Positions 18,297 through 27,560 are shown, counted from the stretch's first letter. The stretch: DNA of 64,000 nucleotides from Rhodospirillales bacterium (GCA_021775005.1 JAJFIK010000036.1:19285-83284); one strand, 5' to 3'. Numbers and translations: made by a program. Notes: generated by a model from the sequence alone, not told the origin.

Positions 18297-18596
18297 ATGA
18301 CGGAGTTTGATCACAAGTCCCTCGACGATGTTATTCATGGGCGCTTGCGGCTTGCCGTGATGGCTTATCTGAGCGCTGTGGCGCAAGCGGACTTTGCCTC
18401 GCTTAAGCGTGAAACTGGCGCAACCGATGGCAATCTTTCAGTGCACCTGAGAAAACTTGAGGACGCCGGCTACATCGCATCGGAGAAAACATTTGTGGGC
18501 CGCAAACCCAAAACCACGCTGAAGCTGACCAAGCAAGGCCGCACCGCATGGCTCAAATATCTTGACCATCTGAAAGATCTGATCGGCGACGCCTAA
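18297..18596 (+). CDS. Winged-helix transcriptional regulator (HTH_34-like)
   Basis: A 99-residue DNA-binding protein consisting of one winged-helix domain. IHGRLRLAVMAYLS starts helix 1, FASLKRETGATDGNLSVHLR is the helix-turn-helix, and KLEDAGYIASEKTFVGRKPK plus TTLKLTKQGRTAW form the wing. It fits the small MarR/ArsR-like winged-helix group exemplified by PF13601. No metal-binding cysteines are present. It is translated four bases after the membrane protein and probably controls that operon through the dyad at 17664-17684. The 3' end overlaps the convergent tadA gene by four bases. Confidence 0.85.
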   Translation: MTEFDHKSLDDVIHGRLRLAVMAYLSAVAQADFASLKRETGATDGNLSVHLRKLEDAGYIASEKTFVGRKPKTTLKLTKQGRTAWLKYLDHLKDLIGDA

Positions 18597-19042
18597 CGCC
18601 GCGCTTTGAAAAATGCTTTCAGCATGTCAGAGGCTTCGTCTCCCAAGGCGCCGCCTAAATGTTCCACCTGGGGGCGCCAATGGCAGGTCGGCTGGTCGAA
18701 GAAATTAGCGCCATGAAGCACGGCCCCGCCTTTGGGATCGTCGGTGGCAAAAACCAATCCCTTTACCCGGGCAAAGGAGATCGCCCCCGCGCACATGGTG
18801 CAGGGCTCCAGCGTGACGTAAAGCGTTGTGCCCAAAAGGCGTTCGTTCCCAAGGGCCGCGGCGGCTTCGCGGAGTACCAAAATTTCTGCATGAGCAGTGG
18901 GATCATGAAGCTCTAATATACGGTTCCCGGCCCGCGCGATAACGTTCTCCCCCGCCGCCAGCACTGCCCCCACAGGCACTTCGCCGCGTGTGGCGGCGGC
19001 GCGGGCTTCCTCAAGGGCCATCTGCATAAAGCTCTCGTCCAT
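18593..19042 (-). CDS. tadA: tRNA-specific adenosine deaminase
   Basis: Zinc enzyme that converts adenosine to inosine at the wobble position of tRNA-Arg(ACG). The 149-residue protein carries the deaminase motifs DPTAHAEILVLREAA, with the His ligand and catalytic Glu of HAE, and TLEPCTMCAGAI, with the two Cys ligands of PCxxC. The ATG at 19042 was chosen because AAGG lies eight bases upstream and homology starts at MDESFMQMALEEA; the frame opens as far back as 19078. It diverges from the rluB-like gene with under 50 bases between the starts. Confidence 0.92.
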   Translation of the reverse strand: MDESFMQMALEEARAAATRGEVPVGAVLAAGENVIARAGNRILELHDPTAHAEILVLREAAAALGNERLLGTTLYVTLEPCTMCAGAISFARVKGLVFATDDPKGGAVLHGANFFDQPTCHWRPQVEHLGGALGDEASDMLKAFFKARR

Positions 19043-19089
19043 GACTTCGACCTTGCAGGACGGGCCGGATTCGGGCAAGAGCGCGGGCT

Positions 19090-19839
19090 ATGACTGAGAC
19101 CCCTTTTGTCCCTGACGGCGAACGCATCGCCAAGTACCTGGCCCGCGCCGGGGTGGCCTCGCGCCGCGCCAGTGAGAAGCTGATTGCCGAGGGCCTTGTG
19201 ACCGTTGATGGCCATGTGCTCTCCACCCCCGCCTTCAAGGTCACGGGGTCTGAGGACATCCGCGTTGACGGCGCGCGGGTGAGCGGCAAAGCGGAAACAA
19301 TGCTCTATCGCTACTACAAGCCCTCCGGGCTCGTGACCACCAACAAAGACCCCGAAGGCCGCCCCACGGTGTTTGACGCGCTACCAAAGGATTTGCCGCG
19401 GGTGATCACCATCGGTCGGCTGGACCTGACCACTGAGGGGTTGCTGCTGCTCACTAATGATGGCGAGCTGGCGCGGCACCTGGAGCTGCCCTCCACAGGT
19501 TGGGTGCGGCGCTATCGCGTACGCGTCTATGGTCGCCCCAATGAGAAGAAACTCGCGAGCCTTGCTAAAGGCGTCAGAGTCGATGGCATCAAGTACGAGC
19601 CCATCATTGCCACATTGGAGCGCAGCCAGGGGGCGAATGCGTGGCTCAAGGTCGCCATCACTGAAGGCAAGAATCGCGAAATTCGCAAAGTGATGGAATC
19701 CCTTGAGCTCAAAGTGAACCGCCTGATCCGCACTTCCTATGGGCCATTTCAACTTGGCAATTTGGCTGAGGGCGCGCTTGAGCAAGTTCCCGCGAAGATG
19801 CTGGCCGAGCAGATCGGCACCAAGTGGAAATCTAAATGA
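19090..19839 (+). CDS. rluB: 23S rRNA pseudouridine synthase, RluB/RsuA family
   Basis: A 249-residue pseudouridine synthase. The N-terminal S4 RNA-binding domain (about residues 10-70) includes ERIAKYLARAGVASRRASEK and GLVTVDGHVL. The catalytic domain includes YKPSGLVTTNKDPEGRPTVF, IGRLDLTTEGLLLLTNDGEL with the catalytic Asp in GRLD, and ITEGKNREIRKVMESL. RluB modifies 23S rRNA U2605; RsuA and RluE/F are close relatives. The size and S4 domain favour RluB, but the target base is inferred. rsmD begins 11 bases downstream, making an RNA-modification operon. Confidence 0.87.
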   Translation: MTETPFVPDGERIAKYLARAGVASRRASEKLIAEGLVTVDGHVLSTPAFKVTGSEDIRVDGARVSGKAETMLYRYYKPSGLVTTNKDPEGRPTVFDALPKDLPRVITIGRLDLTTEGLLLLTNDGELARHLELPSTGWVRRYRVRVYGRPNEKKLASLAKGVRVDGIKYEPIIATLERSQGANAWLKVAITEGKNREIRKVMESLELKVNRLIRTSYGPFQLGNLAEGALEQVPAKMLAEQIGTKWKSK

Positions 19840-19849
19840 GGGTGGCATC

Positions 19850-20401
19850 GTGCGCATCGTAGGCGGCGCATTCAAAGGGCGCAGCATCGATGCGCCCAAA
19901 GGACTTGCCACCCGTCCCACCACGGACCGCGTGCGCGAGAGCCTGTTCAACATCATTGAGCACAGTTATGGCGGTCTTGAGGGCAAACGCGTGCTTGACT
20001 TGTTTGCCGGATCCGGCGCCATGGGCCTGGAAGCCCTCTCGCGCGGCGGGAGCTATGCCTTGTTTGTAGAGGAAGCCTCAGCACCGCGCGGGGCCATCCG
20101 CAGCAACGTCGAAGCGCTTGGCCTAAATGGGCGGACAAAAATCTTTCGCCGAGACGCGACCAATTTGGGCCGCTTGCCCGCCAACGTCAGTGCGCCATTT
20201 GATCTGGTTTTTTTGGACCCGCCCTACGGTAAAGGCTTGGCCGCGCGTGCGCTCTTTTCCGCCCGTGCGGGCGGCTGGCTATCACCAGATGCCTTGATTT
20301 TGGTGGAAGAAGAAGTCGGCGGCTTTGAAGCGCCCGAAGGTTTCACGTTACTTGAATCCCGGCCCTTTGGCGGCACCGAAGTGCATTTCCTGCGCGCTTA
20401 G
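19850..20401 (+). CDS. rsmD: 16S rRNA (guanine966-N2)-methyltransferase
   Basis: S-adenosylmethionine-dependent enzyme that methylates G966 of 16S rRNA. The 183-residue protein starts at GTG 19850, preceded by GAGGGTGG, with [18 protein letters not shown] as the conserved N-terminus. [37 protein letters not shown] (SAM site) and the catalytic motif [14 protein letters not shown] follow. The frame is open back to 19739 but that would overlap the rluB-like gene by 100 bases. The 3' end overlaps the convergent mutL by four bases. Confidence 0.93.
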   Translation: MRIVGGAFKGRSIDAPKGLATRPTTDRVRESLFNIIEHSYGGLEGKRVLDLFAGSGAMGLEALSRGGSYALFVEEASAPRGAIRSNVEALGLNGRTKIFRRDATNLGRLPANVSAPFDLVFLDPPYGKGLAARALFSARAGGWLSPDALILVEEEVGGFEAPEGFTLLESRPFGGTEVHFLRA

Positions 20402-22233
20402 CGCCGCCCAAAGAGCCGCTCAATATCCGCCAGCTTCAACTCCACATATGTAGGCCGCCCGTGATTGCACTGGCCTGAGTTTGGCGTGGCCTCCATATGC
20501 CGAAGAAGCGCATTCATTTCTTGCCCCGTTAGCCGTCGCCCGGCGCGCACCGAACCATGACACGCCATCGTCGAGCAGACCTCCTCCAGGCGCTCTTTAA
20601 GCAACATGGATTGATCAAACTCCGCCAGCTCATCTGCCAAATCACGCACCAGCGCAGCCACATCGCAAGCGCCCAAAAGCGCCGGGGTCTCGCGCACCAC
20701 CACAGCACCCTCCCCAAAAAGCTCGATCACAAGCCCAAGCTCGCTTAGTTCCTCCGCCCGCGCAGCGAGCCGCACCGCGCCGTCGCCATCAAGTTCGACT
20801 ACCTCAGGAAGCAATAAACCTTGCCGTGCAACGCCCTTTTCCGCGAGCTGCGCCTTCATGCGTTCATAGGTAAGCCGCTCATGGGCCGCATGCTGGTCCA
20901 CAATCACAAGGCCGTCTTTGGTTTGCGCCACAACGTAAGTTTCATGCAACTGTGCGCGGGCAGCGCCCAGCGGCAACGCTTCGGTCTCAATGGGCGCCGC
21001 GTCCCATGCTTCTACACGCGCGGACGGGTCTGCGGTGCCGGGCAATGTCGGCGCACTTTGAAGCGGCGTGCCATAGGCATCTGCAAACCCTTGTGCACGA
21101 CCGAGGTCTTGCGGCGGGATTATTGCTCGCTCCCCCGAACGGAAACTTTGCAGCGCCGCACCCGCCACAGTGGTCGAAGCCCGATGACCGGCAGCGGCCA
21201 GGGCGTGACGCAACCCTGAGACGATTAACCCGCGAATGAGCTGGGGGTCACGAAAGCGCACTTCTGCTTTGGCGGGATGCACATTCACATCCACATGAGT
21301 GGGCGGCAGGTCCAAAAACAATGCCACCGCTGGGTGCCGATCACGCGCCAGAAAATCCTGATACGCGCCGCGCACCGCGCCCACCAGCAGCTTGTCGCGC
21401 ACCGGGCGCCCGTTTACGAATAAAAACTGCATCTGCGCATTGCCGCGATTGAACGTCGGCAGACCCGCAAACCCGGAAAGCGTAATGCCTTCGCGTTCAG
21501 CATTGATGCCCACCGCATTATCTTCAAACTCGCGGCCCATGATGCGCCCGAGACGATGAAGCCGCGCATCTGTGCCTAGGTCTGCTTCAGCGGAAGCCTC
21601 AAACAGGGTACGACCGCCAGAGCGCAAGGCGAACGTCACCTCGGGATGGGCCATGGCCAGGCGTTTGACAATCTCGCTCACCGCCATGGTTTCAGAGCGT
21701 TCCGTGCGTAAAAATTTCAACCGCGCAGGGGTGGCGAAAAACAAGTCGCGCACTTCAATGCGAGTGCCCGCGCTGAGCGCCGCAGGTTCAAGCGCGCTTA
21801 CGGTGCCGCCGGTGACTTCGATCTTCCAGGCATCATTTGAGGTTTTTGCCTTACTGGTAATCGTCAAGCGACTAACCGCGCCGATGGACGGCAATGCTTC
21901 GCCGCGAAATCCCAAATGCGCTATGTTGAGAAGATCAACCGAGCCATCGTCCTGGGCCTTGAGTTTTGAGGTTGCGTGGCGCTCGACGGCAAGGGCCAAA
22001 TCTTCAGGCCCCATGCCGAAACCATCATCGGCCACACGAATGAGATTGGCCCCGCCCGATTCAATTTCGATGTGGATGGTCTTTGCCCCTGCATCGAGGG
22101 CGTTCTCAACCAACTCTTTCACGGCGCTGGCAGGGCGCTCCACCACCTCCCCCGCCGCAATGCGGTTGATGGCAGCGTCCGGCAGACGCCGGATCGAAAG
22201 CGCAGGTCGAGTGTCAGATGCGGTGATTCCCAT
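20398..22233 (-). CDS. mutL: DNA mismatch repair protein MutL, with endonuclease motif
   Basis: A 611-residue GHKL ATPase that links MutS to downstream mismatch repair. The N-terminal ATPase has [33 protein letters not shown] and [16 protein letters not shown]. The middle domain has [12 protein letters not shown] and [13 protein letters not shown]. The C-terminal domain has [15 protein letters not shown], a full DQHA(X)2E(X)4E endonuclease motif, and ends with ACHGSVRAG and [11 protein letters not shown]. The endonuclease motif means this MutL probably nicks DNA itself, unlike the Escherichia coli protein, which relies on MutH. No mutS is in the window. The neighbouring P63C gene diverges from the mutL start. 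Confidence 0.95.
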   Translation of the reverse strand: MGITASDTRPALSIRRLPDAAINRIAAGEVVERPASAVKELVENALDAGAKTIHIEIESGGANLIRVADDGFGMGPEDLALAVERHATSKLKAQDDGSVDLLNIAHLGFRGEALPSIGAVSRLTITSKAKTSNDAWKIEVTGGTVSALEPAALSAGTRIEVRDLFFATPARLKFLRTERSETMAVSEIVKRLAMAHPEVTFALRSGGRTLFEASAEADLGTDARLHRLGRIMGREFEDNAVGINAEREGITLSGFAGLPTFNRGNAQMQFLFVNGRPVRDKLLVGAVRGAYQDFLARDRHPAVALFLDLPPTHVDVNVHPAKAEVRFRDPQLIRGLIVSGLRHALAAAGHRASTTVAGAALQSFRSGERAIIPPQDLGRAQGFADAYGTPLQSAPTLPGTADPSARVEAWDAAPIETEALPLGAARAQLHETYVVAQTKDGLVIVDQHAAHERLTYERMKAQLAEKGVARQGLLLPEVVELDGDGAVRLAARAEELSELGLVIELFGEGAVVVRETPALLGACDVAALVRDLADELAEFDQSMLLKERLEEVCSTMACHGSVRAGRRLTGQEMNALLRHMEATPNSGQCNHGRPTYVELKLADIERLFGRR

Positions 22234-22280
22234 GGCCCCAGCCTAACAAATGCGGGGCGGCTGAGTCTTGGACGAAAGAA

Positions 22281-22334
22281 ATGCTTGCATTCTTCATCAT
22301 GCAAGCATATGCTTGCTTAAAAATTTGCAAGCAT
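22281..22334. repeat. Cluster of ATGCTTGC/GCAAGCAT sites with a perfect 16-bp palindrome before the P63C gene
   Basis: Four copies of an eight-base motif occur within 54 bases: ATGCTTGC at 22281, GCAAGCAT at 22301, ATGCTTGC at 22309 and GCAAGCAT at 22327. The middle two form GCAAGCATATGCTTGC (22301-22316), a perfect palindrome. The last copy overlaps the first ATG of the P63C gene. The arrangement looks like a repressor-binding array over the promoter and start of that gene. Confidence 0.7.
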
Positions 22335-23352
22335 GGAGTTTAAGGTGACTAAACGCGACGAATCGAAAGCGAAGGGCGGACAGGCAAGAGCAGAGGCCCT
22401 AACGCCAAAAAGACGAACGGAAATTGCGCAAATCGCAGCGACAGCCCGTTGGTCAAAGGACCTTCCCCAAGCAACACACGAAAGTTCGATCACGCTTGGT
22501 GATCTTGAAGTCGAATGCGCGGTGCTTGAAGACGGCACTCGAGTCATCTCGGAGCGAGCAATGACGAGAGCCTTTGGTGGTAAACGTGGCGGGTCACACT
22601 GGAAGCGTTTGAAGGCCGGTGGAGCCACCTTGCCCGTGTATCTCTCGGCGAAGAACTACTCACAATTCATTTCGGAAGACGTTAGCAAAGCCTTGGCTAA
22701 TCCGATTCGCTACAAAACGAGTCGCGGCCAATTGGCGAATGGGCTTGATGCAAAATTGCTTCCAGAAGTCTGCAATGTCTTCCTTAAGGCCCGGGACGCC
22801 AAAGAGCTGCATCCAAGTCAGGTAACGCTTGCAACTCAAGCTGACATAATTATGAGGGGGTTGGCCGCCGTTGGCATCATAGCCCTGATTGATGAAGCGA
22901 CCGGCTATCAAGCAGATCGAGCTGTTGATGCTCTTGCAAAGATACTTGAACAATTTATCGCGAAAGAGCTGCGCCCTTGGGTGCATACATTTCCCGATGT
23001 CTTCTACCGCGAGCTGTTTCGGATTAGAGGGCTTGAATTTCCGCAAGATAAGGTGAGTCGCCCTAAGTACTTTGGGCACCTAACGAACGACATCATCTAT
23101 GAACGGTTGGCTCCAGGAGTGCTCGCCGAGCTTAAGAATAAGACACCAAAAGATGATTCTGGCAGAAGAAAGCACCACCTGCATCGGCGGTTGTCTGCTG
23201 AGTTAGGCCATCCAAAGCTAGTTGCTCACCTTGAAGCTGTGATCGCGGTGATGAAATTGTCCGATGATGATGACTACAAAGGGTTCATTAAAAATCTTGA
23301 TCGTGTGAAACCACGCTACAAAGATACCCTGCAGCTGCCACTTAGTGACTGA
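22333..23352 (+). CDS. P63C domain-containing protein
   Basis: A 339-residue soluble protein with a C-terminal P63C domain (roughly residues 180-270, including LRPWVHTFPDVFYRELFRIR and YFGHLTNDIIYERLAPGVL). The domain was first noted in phage proteins and is scattered in bacteria on mobile or accessory DNA; its function is unknown. The basic N-terminus (KAKGGQARAEALTPKRR, then IAATARW) could bind nucleic acid. Base composition is visibly more AT-rich than the flanking housekeeping genes. The ATG at 22333 has no ribosome site; a GTG at 22345 follows GGAG by six bases and may be the real start. It is a single-gene insertion between mutL and the M16 genes. Confidence 0.85.
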   Translation: MEFKVTKRDESKAKGGQARAEALTPKRRTEIAQIAATARWSKDLPQATHESSITLGDLEVECAVLEDGTRVISERAMTRAFGGKRGGSHWKRLKAGGATLPVYLSAKNYSQFISEDVSKALANPIRYKTSRGQLANGLDAKLLPEVCNVFLKARDAKELHPSQVTLATQADIIMRGLAAVGIIALIDEATGYQADRAVDALAKILEQFIAKELRPWVHTFPDVFYRELFRIRGLEFPQDKVSRPKYFGHLTNDIIYERLAPGVLAELKNKTPKDDSGRRKHHLHRRLSAELGHPKLVAHLEAVIAVMKLSDDDDYKGFIKNLDRVKPRYKDTLQLPLSD

Positions 23353-23386
23353 CGCCGGACACGATTTTCGGATACCGCGCTGAGCG

Positions 23387-24718
23387 TTACTCGAGCCCCT
23401 CAGGCTCGCCCACCACCACGACCAGAAGGTCATCAGGGCGCAGCAGGCGCTCCGCCACCCGGTGCACATCTTCGGCCGTCACGGCGCGAACGCGGGCGTT
23501 GCGTGTGTTGATATAGTCTATGCCCAGGTCTTCCAGTTGATAGAACGCCAGCCGGTTGGCAATGGAGCCGTTAGAGTCAAACCCAAGCGCATAGGCGCCG
23601 GTGAGGTAGGTTTGGATCTGCTCCAGCTCGCCGGGCTCAACCCCTTCGTCGCGCAGGCGCGTCATTTCCGAGCGAATGAGATCGATTGATTCGCCCACCC
23701 GCGCGTTCTCTGTTCCCACCGATCCTGAGAGCAACGTCACCGCATCGTAGGTAGAAAGACTAGAATTGACGGAATAGGCCAATCCATTTTGCACCCGCAC
23801 AACCTGCATCAAACGACTGGAAAAACTCGCGCCGCCCAGCACCGCGTTCATCACCATCGCCGCCATGTAGTCGGGATCATCATAGCCAATGCCTTCGCCG
23901 CCAAATATCACCACGCTTTGCGGATTAGGGCTTTGCACGATGATTGTCTCACCGGCTCCGGCCGGCACGGTCGATTGCGGCTCATAGGCCGGGCCCGACG
24001 CAGGCAAATCACCAAATGTTTCATCCAGTAACCGGCCAAGGGTTTCGGGATCAATGTCCCCCGCCACGCCGATGCGCATGTCGCGCCGATTGAGCGTGCC
24101 GTGGAAGTTGCGCAGATCATCAACGTTAATCAGCTCGACGGTTTCGCGTGTGCCTGACAGCGGGATGCCATAGCGATGACCCCCGAAAGCAGCCTCCCAG
24201 AAGGTTCGGTTCGCGATAGATCCGGGATCACGCTCAGACTGCGCAATTTGGCTCAGTAAGCTGCGCCGCATGCGCTCTACCGCTTCGGCGTCAAACCGCG
24301 GCTCAGTCAGCGCGAGGCGAAGCATTCCGAATGCCTCGTCCAAATTTACCGTCAGGGTTTGCATTGAAGCATTGAATCGATCCCGGCCTGACCCAAAGCC
24401 CATGCGGATCGCGTGTTCTTCAAGGCGGTTTTGAAAGGCAATAGAATCCATTTCGCCTGCGCCCTCATCATAAAGCCACGAGGCGAGGCGCGCCGTGCCC
24501 TCTTTACCCGGCACATCACGCGTTGCGCCGCCATAAAACCCAATGCGAACGGCGACAATGGGTACAAAGTCGTCTTGCACCAGCCATGCCTCAATGCCGC
24601 CGGGCGATACCACCCGTTGAATTTCAACGAGACCCTGCTCATGGTCCTCTTGGGCATTGGCCGCACTCACCATTGCGAAGGCAAAAAAACCAAGGGCAAT
24701 ACTCAGAATACGGATCAT
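23387..24718 (-). CDS. M16 family peptidase, non-catalytic partner, exported
   Basis: A 443-residue periplasmic protein of the pitrilysin (M16) family. The signal peptide is MIRILSIALGFFAFAMVSAANA, cleaved near residue 22. It lacks the zinc-binding HxxEH; the equivalent position reads GTARLASWLYDEGAGE. It retains the late conserved RTFWEAAFGGHRYGIPLSGT and NAVLGGASFSSRLMQVVR segments, the latter carrying the R/Y-type substrate-binding region. It is therefore the inactive half of a two-protein M16 enzyme with the gene at 24723, four bases upstream. The ATG at 24718 follows GAGGAC. Confidence 0.88.
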   Translation of the reverse strand: MIRILSIALGFFAFAMVSAANAQEDHEQGLVEIQRVVSPGGIEAWLVQDDFVPIVAVRIGFYGGATRDVPGKEGTARLASWLYDEGAGEMDSIAFQNRLEEHAIRMGFGSGRDRFNASMQTLTVNLDEAFGMLRLALTEPRFDAEAVERMRRSLLSQIAQSERDPGSIANRTFWEAAFGGHRYGIPLSGTRETVELINVDDLRNFHGTLNRRDMRIGVAGDIDPETLGRLLDETFGDLPASGPAYEPQSTVPAGAGETIIVQSPNPQSVVIFGGEGIGYDDPDYMAAMVMNAVLGGASFSSRLMQVVRVQNGLAYSVNSSLSTYDAVTLLSGSVGTENARVGESIDLIRSEMTRLRDEGVEPGELEQIQTYLTGAYALGFDSNGSIANRLAFYQLEDLGIDYINTRNARVRAVTAEDVHRVAERLLRPDDLLVVVVGEPEGLE

Positions 24719-24722
24719 GTCC

Positions 24723-26207
24723 TCAGTCCTTTTTGTCTTCGTCGTCGGTGATCGAATCAGGTTCACCCTCTTCAACGCTGGTGGTTTCTGATTTCGCATC
24801 CTGCGCAGGGGCCTCATCACTTTGAGGGCTTAAGGTACCGGTCACAGCGTTTTGCGGGTCAAAGACGCCCGCCATTGCCGCTTGAATATCTGAGGCCGAC
24901 ACAGCTTCAATGGCAGCGACCCAACCCATGATATCGTCGATGCTGCGCCCGCTGGCGAGGCCACGACCAAATAATTGCGCCATGGAGACTTGGTCATCCT
25001 GCGCGTAAATTGCGCTGGCAACGGTGCTGGTTATTGTGCGGGTCAACTGCTCAGCCGTTGGGCCTTCAGCAAGATAGGCCGCAACAACTTCATCCATCGC
25101 GGTTTCAAGTTCCGCAAAACCGACGCCTTCATTGGGTACGGCGTAAAGCACGACCTGTCCGTCATCAAAGGTTGAGCCCCAATAATATCCACCAGCCATT
25201 GAGGCCAAGCCGCTGTCTATGACGAGATCGCGATAGAGCCATTCGGTCGTACCGCCATCCAGGATCGACACGCCCAGCGAAATCGCTGCGCCCAGCGCCG
25301 TGCCGGCGGTGCGATAACTTGGCACTTCGTAATAGCGATAGAGATAGCGCTCACCCGCCAATTCATGCTCAAGGGTGACACGATCTGACGCGCGCGCGTC
25401 TTCAGTTCCTGCGCGCGCACGGCTTGGTACCGGCCGACGGGGTATTTGCCCATAGGTGCGCTCCGCCATAGGCCGCAGCGTCTCGGCAGTAATATCACCA
25501 GCTACCACCAGGATAGCATTGTTGGGCGCGTACCATGTTTGGTAAAATGCGTTCACTTGATCGGGCTCGATGGCACCCAATTCGTAATCCCACCCCGCAA
25601 TAGGGATGCCATAAGGATGCACAGGCCATAGCGTGCGGCTCATCTCCACATCCATAATTTCGCCGACGTCTTGCTGGCTAATGCGAATTTCTTCCAGCAC
25701 CACATCGCGCTCGGAATAGAAATGATCTTCAGGGAAATTGAGATTGACCATGCGATCAGCTTCATACCCCATGAACAGCTCTAGCCGATCAAGGGCCACG
25801 CGTTGGAAATAGGCTGTGTAGTCAAACGAGGTGAAGGCATTTTCGACGCCGCCATTGCGCGCGACGATCTGGCTAAACTCTCCCGGACCAAGGGTGTCGG
25901 TACCCTTGAACATCAAATGCTCCAGCAAGTGTGCGATGCCGGATTGGCCTTCAGGCTCATCCGCGGCGCCAACGCGATACCACACCATGTGGGTGACAAC
26001 AGGCACACGGTGATCAGGCAACACCACCACCTCCATGCCATTGGCGAGCGTAAAGCTCTCAGGGGCCCATGAAATCGTGTCAGCAATGGAAGCGGGCGTA
26101 TCGCCGTCGCTTGAGGGCGCGGGGCCGGAGCAGCCAGCCAAGACGGCAGCGAAGAGAACCGCAACTGCCGTATGCAACGCGCGCGATTTACTGAGCTTAA
26201 AACCCAT
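24723..26207 (-). CDS. M16 family zinc peptidase, catalytic subunit, lipoprotein
   Basis: A 494-residue exported metallopeptidase. The N-terminus (MGFKLSKSRALHTAVAVLF, then LAGC) is a lipoprotein signal peptide with the lipidated Cys near residue 25. The inverted zinc motif is in GIAHLLEHLMFKGT (HxxEH), with the downstream Glu ligand in the following helix region. YEVPSYRT and the Y/R-type segment appear later. The C-terminal 35 residues are highly acidic with Ser/Thr. AGAGGAAAC precedes the start at 26207. Together with the partner gene it probably degrades peptides in the periplasm; the substrate is unknown. Confidence 0.9.
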   Translation of the reverse strand: MGFKLSKSRALHTAVAVLFAAVLAGCSGPAPSSDGDTPASIADTISWAPESFTLANGMEVVVLPDHRVPVVTHMVWYRVGAADEPEGQSGIAHLLEHLMFKGTDTLGPGEFSQIVARNGGVENAFTSFDYTAYFQRVALDRLELFMGYEADRMVNLNFPEDHFYSERDVVLEEIRISQQDVGEIMDVEMSRTLWPVHPYGIPIAGWDYELGAIEPDQVNAFYQTWYAPNNAILVVAGDITAETLRPMAERTYGQIPRRPVPSRARAGTEDARASDRVTLEHELAGERYLYRYYEVPSYRTAGTALGAAISLGVSILDGGTTEWLYRDLVIDSGLASMAGGYYWGSTFDDGQVVLYAVPNEGVGFAELETAMDEVVAAYLAEGPTAEQLTRTITSTVASAIYAQDDQVSMAQLFGRGLASGRSIDDIMGWVAAIEAVSASDIQAAMAGVFDPQNAVTGTLSPQSDEAPAQDAKSETTSVEEGEPDSITDDEDKKD

Positions 26208-26354
26208 ATTGTTTCCTCTACTTGCCAGACCGGCAATATCTTGAGCTTCGGCGCTCAATGCCTGCTTTGGCGACTGGGGCGCAAGGCAGCGCCCGGCAGC
26301 CCGCTAATGCGCTGCAGACTGCCAAATTCGCACACATACATACAATGACAATTG

Positions 26355-26368
26355 CGCGAGAGCTCGCG
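26355..26368. terminator. Short GC-rich palindrome, possible weak terminator
   Basis: CGCGAGAGCTCGCG is a perfect inverted repeat nine bases beyond the stop of the DUF3035 gene on the minus strand. It has no uridine run after it, so termination is only a possibility. The rest of the 170-base spacer (26208-26377) contains no gene I can support and presumably holds the promoter of the M16 pair. Confidence 0.3.
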
Positions 26369-26377
26369 TGTTCAGCC

Positions 26378-26944
26378 TTAGAAGATTCCGCGATTCTTAG
26401 AAATCGTAGGCGTAACCCCTTCGGTAACAGGGCGACCTGTCGCCTGATTATCACGAATGCGGTCCGTCTCGGCACTCGCATTAACGACCGAAGCGCCATC
26501 TGCCTCGCCGCCCGCCCAGAACAAAATGCGATCTGTGAACGTACGGTCTTTCTGCACGACGTTGCCGATATCGGCGGCAAGCAATTCACGAATGCTTGGA
26601 TCTGCGTCCTGGGCATCCATGGCGTTCAGCAAGGCATACTCACCGGATGTCACAACGCCATCGGCAACCGGGCTTGTGCCCTCACCAAAGAGCGCCTCAT
26701 GGGCTTCACGCTGCGGTGAAAATGATGCGGCACGCGGCGCACCTGGCCGTGGCGGGCGCAAGTTATAATCTGGCGGAATCACCAGCGGCGCCTTAGTGAC
26801 AATGGAAAACTCATCCGGGCTGACTTTCTCAATGCCCATGGCGCGCTGCAAACTCGAGCAGCCCCCCAAGGAGACCAATACGGCAAGTCCAACGCCCAGG
26901 CTGAGGCCTGATTTTATGATGGGTGACAGACGAAATGTACTCAT
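26378..26944 (-). CDS. DUF3035 family lipoprotein
   Basis: A 188-residue exported protein with a lipoprotein signal peptide (SLGVGLAVLVSLGGC, lipidated Cys near residue 29). The conserved core is GIEKVSPDEFSIVTKAPLVI followed by PPDYNLRPPRPG, typical of DUF3035, a family almost restricted to alphaproteobacteria. The function is unknown; some annotation pipelines call it a beta-barrel assembly-associated protein by weak similarity to BamF-type lipoproteins. The ATG at 26944 was preferred to one at 27010, which would overlap lspA and place non-homologous sequence before the signal peptide. The gene sits between lspA and the M16 pair, its usual neighbourhood. Confidence 0.85.
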   Translation of the reverse strand: MSTFRLSPIIKSGLSLGVGLAVLVSLGGCSSLQRAMGIEKVSPDEFSIVTKAPLVIPPDYNLRPPRPGAPRAASFSPQREAHEALFGEGTSPVADGVVTSGEYALLNAMDAQDADPSIRELLAADIGNVVQKDRTFTDRILFWAGGEADGASVVNASAETDRIRDNQATGRPVTEGVTPTISKNRGIF

Positions 26945-27002
26945 GGGTTCCAATCCCTTACCTTTTCCTGCCCCCGGGCCAAGTCGCCCTTCCCCGCACA
27001 GA

Positions 27003-27560
27003 CTATGCATCTGGTGCTGGCGACGGTTGCTCTGTGCCCCAAAACGCGTCCCAAATCAACAGCATAACCCCAAATACAATGGCTGCATCGGCGACATTGA
27101 AGACATACCAGTGAAATTGCCCAATGTGGAAGTGCAAAAAGTCCACCACAGCATGGTAGGCCAGCCGGTCAATCCAGTTGTTCCCTACCGCCCCGCCAAT
27201 AATCAGGCCAAGCCCCACGGCCATGGCCCAATGGCGGGACTTGCTCATCCACCAGCCCAAAATCGGGACGATAGCAAAAGCGAAGGCGATATAGGCGTAG
27301 CGGCCCCAGGCCGAATCAGCCTGCAGCAACCCGTAGCTCATGCCCTGGTTCCAAACCAATGTCAGATTGAAAATCGGCAGAACCTCAATGCTGGGGCCGG
27401 AGGAAAATGTGGCTGGGGGCTGAAATAATGCGCCGCCCACTGTGATCATGAACCAGACTTTTGACGCCTGATCGAGCAACAGCGTCAGCCCGGCCACAAT
27501 CCACCCCAGCATGACGAGTGAAACCGACCGACCGCCAATTGTTACCCGCTCGCCGCTCAT
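27003..27560 (-). CDS. lspA: Lipoprotein signal peptidase (signal peptidase II)
   Basis: Inner-membrane aspartic protease that removes signal peptides from prolipoproteins. The 185-residue protein has four membrane helices. The conserved blocks are GAVGNNWIDRLAYHAVVDFL, with one catalytic Asp in VVDF, and WYVFNVADAAIVFGV, with the second in NVAD. The ATG at 27560 overlaps the ribF stop as TGATG, so translation is coupled. Several predicted lipoproteins in this window (24723, 26378, 30499, 43027, 44202) are its likely clients. In many alphaproteobacteria ileS lies between ribF and lspA; here it is absent. Confidence 0.95.
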   Translation of the reverse strand: MSGERVTIGGRSVSLVMLGWIVAGLTLLLDQASKVWFMITVGGALFQPPATFSSGPSIEVLPIFNLTLVWNQGMSYGLLQADSAWGRYAYIAFAFAIVPILGWWMSKSRHWAMAVGLGLIIGGAVGNNWIDRLAYHAVVDFLHFHIGQFHWYVFNVADAAIVFGVMLLIWDAFWGTEQPSPAPDA

